Notes: generated from the sequence alone by a model not told the origin. Numbered from the stretch's first letter, positions 53,234 through 62,255 are shown. The stretch: 64,000 nt of DNA from Paenibacillus psychroresistens (GCF_009728935.1 NZ_CP034235.1:5338501-5402500), one strand, 5' to 3'. Numbers and translations: made by a program.

Positions 53234-53474
53234 CAAAAAAAATTCCAAGATTAACGAGATATGAAATGGACTGTAAACCAGACTTAATTGAATTGTACGC
53301 CTCTAAAATATTTTGTCAAGGGAACCTTTATTTAATACGGTCCAAACCCTTATATCATAAGCCTCTAAGGCCTCTCTGCCCATTAAAAACTTATATCATA
53401 ATATATCCATTTCTACTGAAAATTTGTTCCTACTACTCTTTAACTAAATGATTCAACTTTATTCAATATTAATC

Positions 53475-53502
53475 AAAAAAAAGACTCCCTCTGCGGAAGT
53501 CT
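53475..53502 (-). terminator. Rho-independent terminator of yunC
   Basis: On the minus strand AGACTTCC and GGGAGTCT pair (one mismatch) around GCAGA, followed by eight T residues. The first arm starts just at the stop codon. Confidence 0.85.
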
Positions 53503-53803
53503 ACATCATTAACTTTAAAGCTTCTCTACCTGTCATCCCAGGCATTATCCCCAGCGCCTCCGCTTCAAAAGTTACTGATTCCAATGGCGCTTCCATCAGC
53601 TGCTCGATTGTCTTCACACCTACAGCTCTTCCAGCGATAATCTTGCGATCTTTAAGCCTATCGTTTAATAGTGAAACATCCAAAGCACCGCACATAATGT
53701 AGCCTTTTTCAGTAGACACAGAGATCAACGTAGTTTTGGGCAAGGAGACTTCAACTCCAATAGCCTCTACCCCTTCATAACGAATCGGCACCATTATTAC
53801 CAT
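53501..53803 (-). CDS. yunC: DUF1805 family protein YunC
   Basis: The 100-residue protein matches YunC (DUF1805): GVEAIGVEVSLPKTTLISVSTEKGYIMCGALDVSLLN and DRKIIAGRAVGVKTIEQLMEAP. Its function is unknown. In Bacillus yunC is next to yunD; here yunD lies about 19 kb away, so the pair is split. GGAGG before the ATG. Confidence 0.88.
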   Translation of the reverse strand: MVIMVPIRYEGVEAIGVEVSLPKTTLISVSTEKGYIMCGALDVSLLNDRLKDRKIIAGRAVGVKTIEQLMEAPLESVTFEAEALGIMPGMTGREALKLMM

Positions 53804-53962
53804 ATTGGGCTCGCCTCCGACTTTTTATTACAATAATATATGCGATTACTTGAAATTGGTTAATTTCAGAATTGTAACCTGCATTTTATTTTGTTATCAT
53901 AGGACAAGTAGAAAGTGGTTATAAAGTCTTATACTAAATAAATCATGCGAGGCGTGAACATC

Positions 53963-54445
53963 ATGGAAAAAAGTAAATCGGTCATGAAAAAGAAAGTATA
54001 TTTATTCCATGTCGATGTACTCCTAGAAGGCTATAACAAAGCCATGGCACAGGAAGCTCTACAAGCTTTATTAAGATCCGATAAAGTGAAATTTGTACAA
54101 ATGGAATCAGATACACCAGAAGCAGGTCAAATCGAAGAACAAAAACCCAAGAAGAAAGAGACCGCTAAACCAACTGAAGTAAAGCCAGACGAGAACAAAA
54201 AGCAAGAAATCAAGCCAATCAACGACGCAGGATACCGACATATCATTAATCAAATTGAAGAATTCAAAAAGAACAATACACTTATTCGTTTATCCATCGT
54301 AAAGGAAAAAGGTGTTAAACTAAGTGTTCCTTGTCGAGTGCTTAATTATGACGATACTTCCAAATATGTAACCATCTATCATGTGGATGAAAAAAAGGTA
54401 TACCAATATAGTTTAAATGAAATTGATGATTTGGTTGTTGGTTAA
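53963..54445 (+). CDS. Two-part protein with charged linker, unknown function
   Basis: The 160-residue protein has an N-terminal segment (KKVYLFHVDVLLEGYNKAMA), a Lys/Glu/Pro-rich linker (about residues 50-85) and a C-terminal beta-rich domain (KLSVPCRVLNYDDTSKYVTI). The last domain looks like a small barrel of the YolD type, but this is weak. The ATG at 53963 follows GAGGCG; the ATG at 53945 lacks a site. I cannot assign a function. Confidence 0.62.
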   Translation: MEKSKSVMKKKVYLFHVDVLLEGYNKAMAQEALQALLRSDKVKFVQMESDTPEAGQIEEQKPKKKETAKPTEVKPDENKKQEIKPINDAGYRHIINQIEEFKKNNTLIRLSIVKEKGVKLSVPCRVLNYDDTSKYVTIYHVDEKKVYQYSLNEIDDLVVG

Positions 54446-54446
54446 A

Positions 54447-55496
54447 TTAAGTAAGCAGCTTTTGATTGATAATTTCTTTAGGAGAGTTGTAATTCTCATA
54501 CAGATGCAGTAAAAACGAAGCAACCCCATAACCAAATAAAGTCGAGAAAAACGCAGCGAATGCAGATATAACAGGCATTGGCGGATGAAATGGAAAGCTT
54601 GGATTAATAAGTGTAACCGAGTAGATACAACATACTATACCTAGAGTAATTACCACCCATCCCATTCGATGCGGTTTTAATTTATAGGTATATACATATA
54701 ACAGATCAACCACTACAGCACAAAGTATTAAAAAATAGGGAATAGTCGATTGTGGATACTCCACTAAACCATAAACTAGATTTGTTAGTACTCTAAAACC
54801 CACATAAATCGAAACTACAATTGTACAAGAAAAAGATCCTAGCTTGTAATACCGAATTATCCGAAATAAAACCATACAAGCAAAACAAGCATAAACGCCA
54901 TATAGCCAATCCGGAATTCCACCATAAATTTGGGATTTTGGATTACTTAGTAAATCTAGAATATCTTTAGAAGCCAGCGGCGTTCCTTGATCAAACAAAT
55001 ATAAAGACAGGACACCTTGCTCTTGCTGCAATTGGGGAAACCAGAAGGATTCAAATACAAATACCATCAAAAACAATAAATACATCGTGCGCTTTGCCTT
55101 CGTAATAATCCGCTCTGCATAATCCGCTTCTACTTGCAATATAGTCCCTGCTATCATTAAAGCAGTCCCTGTGTACAGAATAGCATGCGTTATACTCCAA
55201 GTGGTCAAATCAATCCCAAAAATTCGATGCCACGCTTCATCTAGCGGAATTCCTATAAAAAACACTAAAAAACCAAGACCACTGACTTTCAGTGGCTTAG
55301 TTAGTTTATACTCTGCTCTTCTCGCCATGTATATCCAAAGCAAACAAGCCAAAACCAATCCGATGGAATTCACAATATGGGAAGACTGTGTCGTTTCTCT
55401 TAGATATTTAAAGTGAAACGACGCATCCCATGAAGCCCCAATTGCTTTAAGTGAAAAAGCCACAATCCATAAACCTAGTAGAGTGTTCGGTTTCAC
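54447..55496 (-). CDS. Polytopic membrane protein of unknown function
   Basis: The 349-residue protein has eight or nine hydrophobic segments. Charged and metal-capable residues sit in or near them: SWDASFHFKYLRE near residue 22 and PLDEAWHRIFGIDLTTWSITHA near 103, with several Asp, Glu and His. This suggests a ligand or metal site in the membrane, but no family is recognised. It starts with a GTG 8 bases after GGAG. It converges on the 160-residue gene with a one-base gap. Confidence 0.75.
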   Translation of the reverse strand: MKPNTLLGLWIVAFSLKAIGASWDASFHFKYLRETTQSSHIVNSIGLVLACLLWIYMARRAEYKLTKPLKVSGLGFLVFFIGIPLDEAWHRIFGIDLTTWSITHAILYTGTALMIAGTILQVEADYAERIITKAKRTMYLLFLMVFVFESFWFPQLQQEQGVLSLYLFDQGTPLASKDILDLLSNPKSQIYGGIPDWLYGVYACFACMVLFRIIRYYKLGSFSCTIVVSIYVGFRVLTNLVYGLVEYPQSTIPYFLILCAVVVDLLYVYTYKLKPHRMGWVVITLGIVCCIYSVTLINPSFPFHPPMPVISAFAAFFSTLFGYGVASFLLHLYENYNSPKEIINQKLLT

Positions 55497-55544
55497 TATA
55501 TCCGCTCCATCATCAGATTTTGAGCTTATTTGTTTAGTTAATAT

Positions 55545-55919
55545 CTATGATTTTTTAAAAGCACTCCAAAATAGCATAAACCAGCCAATAAGAAAGGCTA
55601 ATCCCCCTAATGGTGTAATTGCTCCTAGAATCTTCACTCCACTTAGGCTAAGTGCATACAAGCTACCGGAGAACAGGATGATGCCAATAAAGAATAACCA
55701 GCCTGACCGTCTTAATGTTGGATCATTAGTTAATTGTTTGGATAAAATAGCTACTAGAATCAGAGCTAGACCGTGATACATTTGGTACTGCACTCCTGTT
55801 TGAAAGACAGCCAGCATGTCTGAAGTTAGTCGTTCCTTCAGTATATGCGCACCAAAAGCACCTAGTGCAACTGCTAGAAAAGTATTAATACTTCCAAGCA
55901 TAAGAAATGTTCGTAACAT
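55545..55919 (-). CDS. DUF423 membrane protein (YwdK-like)
   Basis: The 124-residue protein has four hydrophobic segments and the DUF423 motifs AVALGAFGAHILKERL near the start and GVQYQMYHGLALILVA near residue 41. Homologues include YwdK of Bacillus; function unknown. AGGAG precedes the ATG, 4 bases after the upstream gene stop. Confidence 0.9.
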   Translation of the reverse strand: MLRTFLMLGSINTFLAVALGAFGAHILKERLTSDMLAVFQTGVQYQMYHGLALILVAILSKQLTNDPTLRRSGWLFFIGIILFSGSLYALSLSGVKILGAITPLGGLAFLIGWFMLFWSAFKKS

Positions 55920-55923
55920 ATTC

Positions 55924-56223
55924 TTAGAATTCTCCTATATCGTGTTGACCTACTATTAAAGTGACCGTTTCAAGCAGCACCTTAACTACACTTCGTTCGC
56001 CCAACAAATTAATTTCTAGATCTACTATTTTTGAACGCTTGCCTTCATTCGTTCTTTTATCATAAACGACGGTAAATTCCTTCAATCCCAAAGGATACGT
56101 GACTACGGTAGCACCAATTGTGGGAATGGGGGTTTCGACCTCGCCATGATCAAACTCAACCTCATGAATTAGTTCATCATTCATATCTACTATTTTTACT
56201 AATTGACAAATATCATAACGCAT
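55924..56223 (-). CDS. Uncharacterised 99-residue beta-rich protein
   Basis: The protein appears beta-rich and acidic (VEFDHGEVETPIPTIGATVV), with no membrane segment. AGGAGGGG precedes the ATG. Four bases separate it from the DUF423 gene, so the two are co-transcribed. No family recognised. Confidence 0.68.
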   Translation of the reverse strand: MRYDICQLVKIVDMNDELIHEVEFDHGEVETPIPTIGATVVTYPLGLKEFTVVYDKRTNEGKRSKIVDLEINLLGERSVVKVLLETVTLIVGQHDIGEF

Positions 56224-56330
56224 TAGTACCCCTCCTACTCTATTTATCTTTAATAATCTAGTTGAATTGTACCATATTTACGTTAAAATAGCAGTTGGAT
56301 ATTTAGTGATTTTATTCACTTAAAATTTCC

Positions 56331-56816
56331 TTATAGAATGATAATTCCCCATAATTTAAGCTTATTCTCAAAGGACAATGTATATGCAGGGCTTGAAGAT
56401 GGTAATTTATGATAAGTATGATCATTGATAGTAAGATTTGGTGCAACATACCTCGTAAATAATTCAAAAGCTTTACCACCATTAAAGAAGAATGTACGAA
56501 TATTAGGAAACTCTGTTAACAAACGCTCAAAATCATTCATGACCGGATTTTCTATATCTGAATCCAAGCTGCCTGCTCGCTCACAATGACTTACGACATC
56601 CCATAATGCTGTCTGCTTGGATAATAAAAAATCGGTTCTTTCCTTATAACTTAAACCTGGATCACAACCATGCAAAGTATAAAAAATACGCCAAAATTGA
56701 TTGCGGGGGTGAGCATAATATTGCTGCTGTCGAAGTGATTCTACTCCAGGCATCGAGCCAAGAATGATTTGCTTGCTTTGCGAATCAGCTAACCATGGAA
56801 ATGATGAAACCTGCAT
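56331..56816 (-). CDS. Hypoxanthine-DNA glycosylase (UDG family 6-like)
   Basis: The 161-residue protein has the uracil-DNA glycosylase fold with LGSMPGVESLRQQQYYAHP near residue 19, then RNQFWRIF, and LPSSSPAYT near the end. These match the deoxyinosine-specific HDG family that removes hypoxanthine left by adenine deamination. AGGAGG before the ATG. Activity on other bases is possible. Confidence 0.85.
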   Translation of the reverse strand: MQVSSFPWLADSQSKQIILGSMPGVESLRQQQYYAHPRNQFWRIFYTLHGCDPGLSYKERTDFLLSKQTALWDVVSHCERAGSLDSDIENPVMNDFERLLTEFPNIRTFFFNGGKAFELFTRYVAPNLTINDHTYHKLPSSSPAYTLSFENKLKLWGIIIL

Positions 56817-56833
56817 GATGACCTCCTAAAGAT

Positions 56834-56872
56834 AAAAAGCCGAGATCCCTATAATAAAAGGAACTCGGCTTA
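56834..56872 (-). terminator. Rho-independent terminator of the 61-residue gene
   Basis: AAGCCGAG pairs with CTCGGCTT around a loop with an inner TCC / GGA pairing, followed by five T residues on the minus strand. Confidence 0.78.
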
Positions 56873-56912
56873 ATGTAAGATATAATTGGATTAAGCTATG
56901 TATGTCTTGTTG

Positions 56913-57098
56913 TTAGATCTTGATATCTAAAAAGCTTGATAGTCCTGATGGCTGTTGAAGCTCTTTAAGAAATTTAGCTGGGTTGTTCTTGCCTTCATCT
57001 ACCCAACCTTGAACTACGGATTGTGCAATACCTTTACCTGCTTGAATTGAGGAAACAATAACACCTTGAACTGGAATTCCGCCTACACTACCTGACAT
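56913..57098 (-). CDS. Small 61-residue protein, possibly sporulation-related
   Basis: The protein starts MSGSVGGIPVQGVIVSSIQAG and ends with a hydrophobic tail. The Gly/Val-rich start is vaguely like small GerP-type germination proteins, but not enough to name it. GAAGGAGG before the ATG and its own terminator support a gene. Confidence 0.65.
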   Translation of the reverse strand: MSGSVGGIPVQGVIVSSIQAGKGIAQSVVQGWVDEGKNNPAKFLKELQQPSGLSSFLDIKI

Positions 57099-57304
57099 AA
57101 TTCATTTCCTCCTTCATCATTAATACATTGCCGACATATTTTTATAAATAATACCATAAATCGATCTAAAAATCTATTTAATAATAAAAATTGAGAGATT
57201 AGACCTACGTCCGCAGCCCTTGAATTAATTATGCATATTCTCATTTCTGCTGCATATATTACATTGATTAACTCTTTATACCTATTATTTGAAGGAGGAC
57301 AACA

Positions 57305-57667
57305 ATGGGATTTTTCAACAAACTGAAAGAAGGCGCAGGCAAAGCCGCGGATCTCGCTAAAGAAACAGTTGAAGTCACACGCTTAAATACACAGATCTCA
57401 GCAAAAAAAAGAGAGATTGAGAAAAGTCATAACCGCATTGGTGAATTAATTTTTAGTGCTTTTCAACAGAATGATTTGTCTGTCGCAGAGGGGCAAGTAA
57501 CAACGGTTTGCCAAGAGATTGTAACTCTACAGCACGATATTCTACTGCTTGAATTAAAGATTAAAGAAGTCAGAAATGAAAAGTCCTGTGTTTGCGGAAA
57601 AACCATTACCTTTAATGCGAAATTTTGTCCAAGCTGTGGTCACCAATTCGTAACCGATAGTGAATAA
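57305..57667 (+). CDS. Zinc-ribbon protein with coiled coil
   Basis: The 120-residue protein has a basic N-terminus, a long coiled coil (residues 28-90) and a C-terminal zinc ribbon with CVCG and CPSCG. It may be a scaffold or regulator; no enzyme motif is seen. GAAGGAGG before the ATG. Monocistronic, with a weak hairpin at 57687-57716. Confidence 0.75.
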   Translation: MGFFNKLKEGAGKAADLAKETVEVTRLNTQISAKKREIEKSHNRIGELIFSAFQQNDLSVAEGQVTTVCQEIVTLQHDILLLELKIKEVRNEKSCVCGKTITFNAKFCPSCGHQFVTDSE

Positions 57668-57835
57668 ATAACATTATGTTATTAGGTAGTCTGCTTGGAG
57701 AAACTCAAGCGGACTATTCATGCTGTCTTGCCATGTTTATTCCAATACCAAATAGGGTATTAGATAAAGATAATCCTATTTAAGTCGTAAAAAGCGATCT
57801 ATACTAAGGATATGAATTGTAAAGAGGTGATCGTG

Positions 57836-59065
57836 ATGAATCGAAAATTAATTGAAACAGAAGGCCAACGTTGGGTTGAATTAGGTATTGTTACACCCGT
57901 TCAATATAAACAAATTTTAAAGCTTTATACAGAACGTGACCATGCTATTGGATTGGTTCCACTGTTAGGAAGCATTCTGCTTGGACTTGGTTTGATCAGC
58001 TTTATCGCTGCAAATTGGCAAGGAATCTCGGAGCTTTTCCGGCTAATTATCATCCTAATCGCATTATGCGGATTTTATTTTACGGGTGAGGCCCTTTTAA
58101 GAAAGAATCAAGAGAAGCTGGGTATTGCTTGCATTGGGTTAGGTTTAATAAGCTTTGGCACAGGTATTATTCTAATCGCACAAATGTTTCATTTGCAGGC
58201 TTATGATGTTTCGTCTTGGATTGTTTGGGGAATTGCGGGTGCTGCTGTAACATACTTATATCGAAGTCGCTATCTATTTCTCTTGACGTTAATCATAGTT
58301 TCCATTACTGAGTGGTACAGCGTTGTCGAATTCAATCATTTTAGTTATCTGACGTTTGCTATTATGATTATTGGGCTAGGCTCCTATGTCTGGATTCGTA
58401 AGGATTCATTGGTAACATGGCTATTCAGCATAAGCTTTATCATTCAATCTTTCATGCTTGTTGAAGTAAATGATTGGCACTTTCTCTGGAATGCTATCCC
58501 TGTTATTCTGCTTTATACACTGGGTGATGCTGTGCAGGAATCTAAAATTAGAGTCCCCTTTCAATCTGCTGCTTTAATCTCGATTTATCTGTTTGATTTA
58601 TTCTTTATTATAATTGTAGGAAACCAGGATCACGTTGATTTATATGATCATCTGTTAGCAAAAACTTTTCCGTTTCTCATAAGCGTCGCTTTTATTTTTG
58701 TAATATCCATCTACTTAAAGCTACGCCAGAATAGAGGGATAACCGGATTCGACTGGATCTTATTGCCTGTGCTTCTTTATTTACCTTTTGAGGTTGATAT
58801 ACTCTACATTTTTATCCTATTTCTTTTCTCTTCCTTTATTTTATGGAGAGGTTATGTGGAAGGATGGCGCTTCAAAATTAACTTAGGAACGCTTTTATTT
58901 CTCTGCAGTACAATGGCTGCTTACATCAAGCTTACTTGGGATTTCATGGATAAGTCCTTGTTTTTTATTATCGGAGGTTCGCTATTACTTGGGTTAAGCT
59001 GGGTTCTGAACCGCAGACGGAATAAATTTCTCGAGGATAATAAGGAGGTGATCGATCGTGATTAA
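57836..59065 (+). CDS. DUF2157 multi-pass membrane protein
   Basis: The 409-residue protein starts with a soluble segment (EGQRWVELGIVTPVQYKQILKLY), the DUF2157 signature, and then about 12 hydrophobic segments. The ATG at 57836 follows AAGAGGTGAT; the earlier frame start lacks a site. Its end overlaps the GDYXXLXY gene by eight bases. The pair recurs in Bacillales, but the function is unknown. Confidence 0.88.
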   Translation: MNRKLIETEGQRWVELGIVTPVQYKQILKLYTERDHAIGLVPLLGSILLGLGLISFIAANWQGISELFRLIIILIALCGFYFTGEALLRKNQEKLGIACIGLGLISFGTGIILIAQMFHLQAYDVSSWIVWGIAGAAVTYLYRSRYLFLLTLIIVSITEWYSVVEFNHFSYLTFAIMIIGLGSYVWIRKDSLVTWLFSISFIIQSFMLVEVNDWHFLWNAIPVILLYTLGDAVQESKIRVPFQSAALISIYLFDLFFIIIVGNQDHVDLYDHLLAKTFPFLISVAFIFVISIYLKLRQNRGITGFDWILLPVLLYLPFEVDILYIFILFLFSSFILWRGYVEGWRFKINLGTLLFLCSTMAAYIKLTWDFMDKSLFFIIGGSLLLGLSWVLNRRRNKFLEDNKEVIDRD

Positions 59066-59603
59066 ACCAAATTCGGTTAAGCTTCGTTCTAAATTAATTG
59101 TTGCTTTAGTGCTAATCCAAGCCTTATTCTTAATCGGGATCGCAATTTCTTATTATGCAATTGGTTGGTATGGCAAGGAGATTCGTCTTCAGACATTACC
59201 GATCGATCCAAGAGATTTGCTTTATGGGGATTACGTTAACCTTAACTATGATATTAATGAGCTAAGCACCTCACTGTGGAGGGGGCCCGGCGATGTTAAT
59301 GATCTCTCCAATAATCTTTATGTGGTTCTAAAGCTTGACGAACTAAGCAAGAATGGGACGTACAAAGCAGTAGCCCTTTATGGTCATAAACCTAAAATCC
59401 AAAAGGATGAGGTTGTATTAAAAGGACACACCAATTACACTGGGGACAGCACTATATTTGTGAAATACGGCCTGGAAACTTACTATGTACCTGAAAATAC
59501 AGGCAAGGAGCTTGAGCAGAAAGCTAATTTAGGCAAGCTAGTGGCTAATGTGAAAGTTGCTTCTTGGGGAAGAGCTGTAATCGAGGACATTGAAATACCT
59601 TAA
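59058..59603 (+). CDS. GDYXXLXY-domain membrane-anchored protein
   Basis: The 181-residue protein has an N-terminal membrane segment (residues 14-34) and an external domain containing GDYVNLNY at about 55-62, the motif naming the family. It starts with GTG after AAGGAGGTGAT, inside the previous gene. Likely works with the DUF2157 protein; function unknown. Confidence 0.88.
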   Translation: MIKPNSVKLRSKLIVALVLIQALFLIGIAISYYAIGWYGKEIRLQTLPIDPRDLLYGDYVNLNYDINELSTSLWRGPGDVNDLSNNLYVVLKLDELSKNGTYKAVALYGHKPKIQKDEVVLKGHTNYTGDSTIFVKYGLETYYVPENTGKELEQKANLGKLVANVKVASWGRAVIEDIEIP

Positions 59604-60004
59604 TTTGGTTGTAGACTTAACCATTGAATTGCACTAGATTCGTCTTCAAAGAACCGAAAGGTAAAAGAATCATTGGATAGGCTTAGTCCCATATTCTCAA
59701 GAGTATTACGTCCTGTATTGCTTAAAGGCAGGAGCGCTGCAAAATATTTAAGCCCGGCTCTGAAAGAAATCGGAATCCATTCTTTCATAATCCAGAGCTG
59801 ATCGTCTGAATTTATGACTATTAAACTGGATGAAGAAATGAGCCACTTTGTATAACCAAGGGATTGTAAACACTCAATCCCTTTTAACAAAGAGGCTCTA
59901 TATTCTTCACCTTGTATATGTGCTTTAAATCGCATAGTTACATACTGGATAGCATCGTTAAAACAAACATCATATTTATCAGCGGATAGATAGACTTGTT
60001 CCAT
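59600..60004 (-). CDS. Possible SpoIIAA/STAS-like protein
   Basis: The 134-residue protein alternates strands and helices, with LISSSSLIVINSDD, then IMKEWIPISFRAGLKYFAAL, and ends AIQWLSLQP. This layout resembles STAS-like domains, but weakly. The ATG at 60004 follows GGAGG. Its end overlaps the GDYXXLXY stop by four bases. Confidence 0.6.
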   Translation of the reverse strand: MEQVYLSADKYDVCFNDAIQYVTMRFKAHIQGEEYRASLLKGIECLQSLGYTKWLISSSSLIVINSDDQLWIMKEWIPISFRAGLKYFAALLPLSNTGRNTLENMGLSLSNDSFTFRFFEDESSAIQWLSLQPN

Positions 60005-60102
60005 ATTCAAACCTCCAATAGTCGCATGTACCCCCTCATTATACTCTATTTTTTTAGAAAATTGTGTAAATCCTTATTCATTTGCTCTTTAAATCAAAAC
60101 AA

Positions 60103-61845
60103 TTATTCCTCTTCAAACAACCTTTCACCTCGATGCAACCGCCAAGCAATTTTAGCTGTATGAGATAACTCTCTAGCTGTTGGAGCATGGGCAGCCAAGT
60201 AACGAGTAACCGCAAGCAACATAGTTTCCTTAGCTCGCTCTGCGAATGCACCATGCCTTAATTCCCAGCTGTCATATTCAGCGATAGCGGCTTCAAACAT
60301 TTGAAAAGTGTGGAAATTAGCATCTTCTCTAAGTAATGCATGCCCCAATTGATTAATCAGCTGCTCCGGATTGCCCTGGTTATTAAGAAAACCCATAACC
60401 CAACGGGATGCCTCATTCACATTCTGACGTTGATCCATAACATCCAACAGTTTCTCTGGTTGATTAGTATCGATCAGCTTAACATCCTTAGGGCGAGAAG
60501 CAGCAGGAACATTGAGAAACCGGTCCAAATAGATACTCATTGCACCATGATATATAGCACGAATAAGCAATGGATGTGTAGAATGGCGCAGTCTCTCATG
60601 CGTTGCATGAGCATAGGTAAAAGTGTGGAGAACAGCAATCCAATCTCCGAAATCATTTTGTGTATGGAAGCGAACAATTCGTTCCGCTGACGCTAAAGTA
60701 ATTAGTTGAGCTAATTGAGCCGGATGCCCCCCACTTTGCAAAAGTTTGGTTAATAGCTGTGTAGTCTCGAGTGGTTGATCACTTAATAGCTGTTGGATTA
60801 TCTGATCTTCCTCATCTTCAGTTAATTGTCTGTAAGTGTCCGTTGGACTTGATGATACAATTTCAAAAGCTGCTTTTAATGGGGAAACCAGATCAATAGG
60901 TGCTTGCCACTGATGCAGCTCCTCGCTTCGGGTCGGACCACCGAGCATAGGAATGAGCGATGAAAGCACCTTATTCTTCTGATCATTACTCACATATTGA
61001 AGCGCCTCAAATGCTTTATTATGAAAATCAAATGTATGCCCTCCATCGAGATAAAAATGATCCGTTACTGCCATGAGCATCATTTCTGCCAGTTGTTCAT
61101 CAGATACCCCTTTATGAATTGCAGTCAGTAGAATACGTTCAGCACCTTGCGTATCTCTAACCTCGATGCAGTTTCTATACCAATCGATTAACCTTCCTAT
61201 TGCCACTTCCTCTGAAGGAAGTGGGCTTAATAAATGCCTCTGTTCTTTACCGGAACTACTACGAGCCGTATGAAGCAAGCCTTGATAGAGTGCAAGAATT
61301 TTGCCTGTCTTATCAAGCTTAGGAAGTATGCGCGTCATCGCTGTCAATATCGTTAGCCCCGAATTCCAGCCACTGCCAAATGTTGTACCAAATTCAATTC
61401 CAATTCGTGCGATATCTGCTTCTGCCACATTAGCCTCCACTAAACCGACTACTGACTTGGCGATAACGATTCCGATGTTCTGCTCTAAGCCTTCTTTCAA
61501 CCGATTCTTGTACTTCTCTATATCATTCGTGCGCTTCGACTGTGGATTTACCCACAGCTCCCCGTCTTCGAGCTTAACTTCATATACAGGCACATCGTCA
61601 GCCCAAGGATCCAAAGTCCCGCCGCTGCAAACATCAAAACGGGCATGATGCCAGTGACAGGTCAGGATCCCCTCACACAAACTACCCATATGAAGTGGAA
61701 AACCCAGATGAGGACAACGATTATCTACGGCATAAACAGCATCTTCATGGTAAAAAACTGCGATACCGCCTTTCACTACTTTAGCTCCTTCATGCTTAAG
61801 CGCTTCCATATTACCAGCGTGAATCCAGTTAGTTTCTTGGTTCAT
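60103..61845 (-). CDS. Rieske 2Fe-2S protein with long helical C-terminal domain
   Basis: The 580-residue protein has a Rieske domain in residues 1-100 with CPHLG and CHWHH, giving the Cys-His pairs for a 2Fe-2S cluster. The remaining about 470 residues are helical and include MMLMAVTDHFYLDGGHTFDFHNKAFEAL and ATHERLRHSTHP, rich in His and Asp that might bind another metal. It could be an oxidoreductase, but the partner and substrate are not known. AAGGAGG before the ATG. Confidence 0.82.
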   Translation of the reverse strand: MNQETNWIHAGNMEALKHEGAKVVKGGIAVFYHEDAVYAVDNRCPHLGFPLHMGSLCEGILTCHWHHARFDVCSGGTLDPWADDVPVYEVKLEDGELWVNPQSKRTNDIEKYKNRLKEGLEQNIGIVIAKSVVGLVEANVAEADIARIGIEFGTTFGSGWNSGLTILTAMTRILPKLDKTGKILALYQGLLHTARSSSGKEQRHLLSPLPSEEVAIGRLIDWYRNCIEVRDTQGAERILLTAIHKGVSDEQLAEMMLMAVTDHFYLDGGHTFDFHNKAFEALQYVSNDQKNKVLSSLIPMLGGPTRSEELHQWQAPIDLVSPLKAAFEIVSSSPTDTYRQLTEDEEDQIIQQLLSDQPLETTQLLTKLLQSGGHPAQLAQLITLASAERIVRFHTQNDFGDWIAVLHTFTYAHATHERLRHSTHPLLIRAIYHGAMSIYLDRFLNVPAASRPKDVKLIDTNQPEKLLDVMDQRQNVNEASRWVMGFLNNQGNPEQLINQLGHALLREDANFHTFQMFEAAIAEYDSWELRHGAFAERAKETMLLAVTRYLAAHAPTARELSHTAKIAWRLHRGERLFEEE

Positions 61846-61942
61846 AGGTTATGATTACCTCCTTAGACAGTAAAGCAATTTTTATATCAGTATCATATCA
61901 TAATTTGGACTTAACTTCAGATCTTAAACGAGAAACTTATAC

Positions 61943-61976
61943 AAAAAAGCTAAGGTCAATTAAATGACCTTAGCTT
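61943..61976 (-). terminator. Rho-independent terminator of the rRNA-tRNA operon
   Basis: On the minus strand AGCTAAGGTCA and TGACCTTAGCT pair perfectly around a seven-base loop, followed by six T residues, 45 bases after tRNA-Met. Confidence 0.93.
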
Positions 61977-62019
61977 AAATTTCAATTTTTCTATTTGTTT
62001 ATTAACTTATGTATTTACT

Positions 62020-62096
62020 TGGTTGCGGGGGCAGGATTTGAACCTGCGGCCTTCGGGTTATGAGCCCGACGAGCTACCGAGCTGCTCCACCCCGCG
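62020..62096 (-). tRNA. Initiator tRNA-Met (CAT anticodon)
   Basis: The 77-base gene folds as a cloverleaf with CAT anticodon in GGGCTCATAACCC. The three G-C pairs of the anticodon stem (GGG / CCC) and the unpaired first base of the acceptor stem (C1 opposite A) are marks of initiator tRNA. The CCA end is encoded. It lies downstream of 5S rRNA. Confidence 0.95.
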
Positions 62097-62112
62097 ATAT
62101 TAATAAATAAGT

Positions 62113-62136
62113 AATGCCCACCGAAGTGGGCATTTT
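62113..62136 (-). terminator. Hairpin between 5S rRNA and tRNA-Met
   Basis: TGCCCAC and GTGGGCA pair around a TTCG loop. The T-run on the minus strand is poor, so it may be a weak terminator, an attenuator or a processing signal, given that the tRNA lies downstream. Confidence 0.55.
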
Positions 62137-62138
62137 CT

Positions 62139-62255
62139 TGCTTGGCAACGTCCTACTCTCCCAGAACCCTGCGGTTCAAGTACCCTTGGCGCTGGAGGGC
62201 TTAACGGTCGTGTTCGAGATGGGAACGCGTGGTTCCCCTCCGCCATCATTACCAA
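62139..62255 (-). rRNA. rrf: 5S ribosomal RNA
   Basis: About 117 bases with the conserved 5S segments GGGGAACCACGCGTTCCCAT and CGAACACGACCGTTAAGCC on the minus strand. It follows 23S after about 110 bases. Ends are placed by similarity. Confidence 0.95.

Noticed and set aside
57687..57716. Terminator after the zinc-ribbon gene
   Set aside because: A stem of about 10 bp is present but it has no T-run, so it is not listed as a feature.
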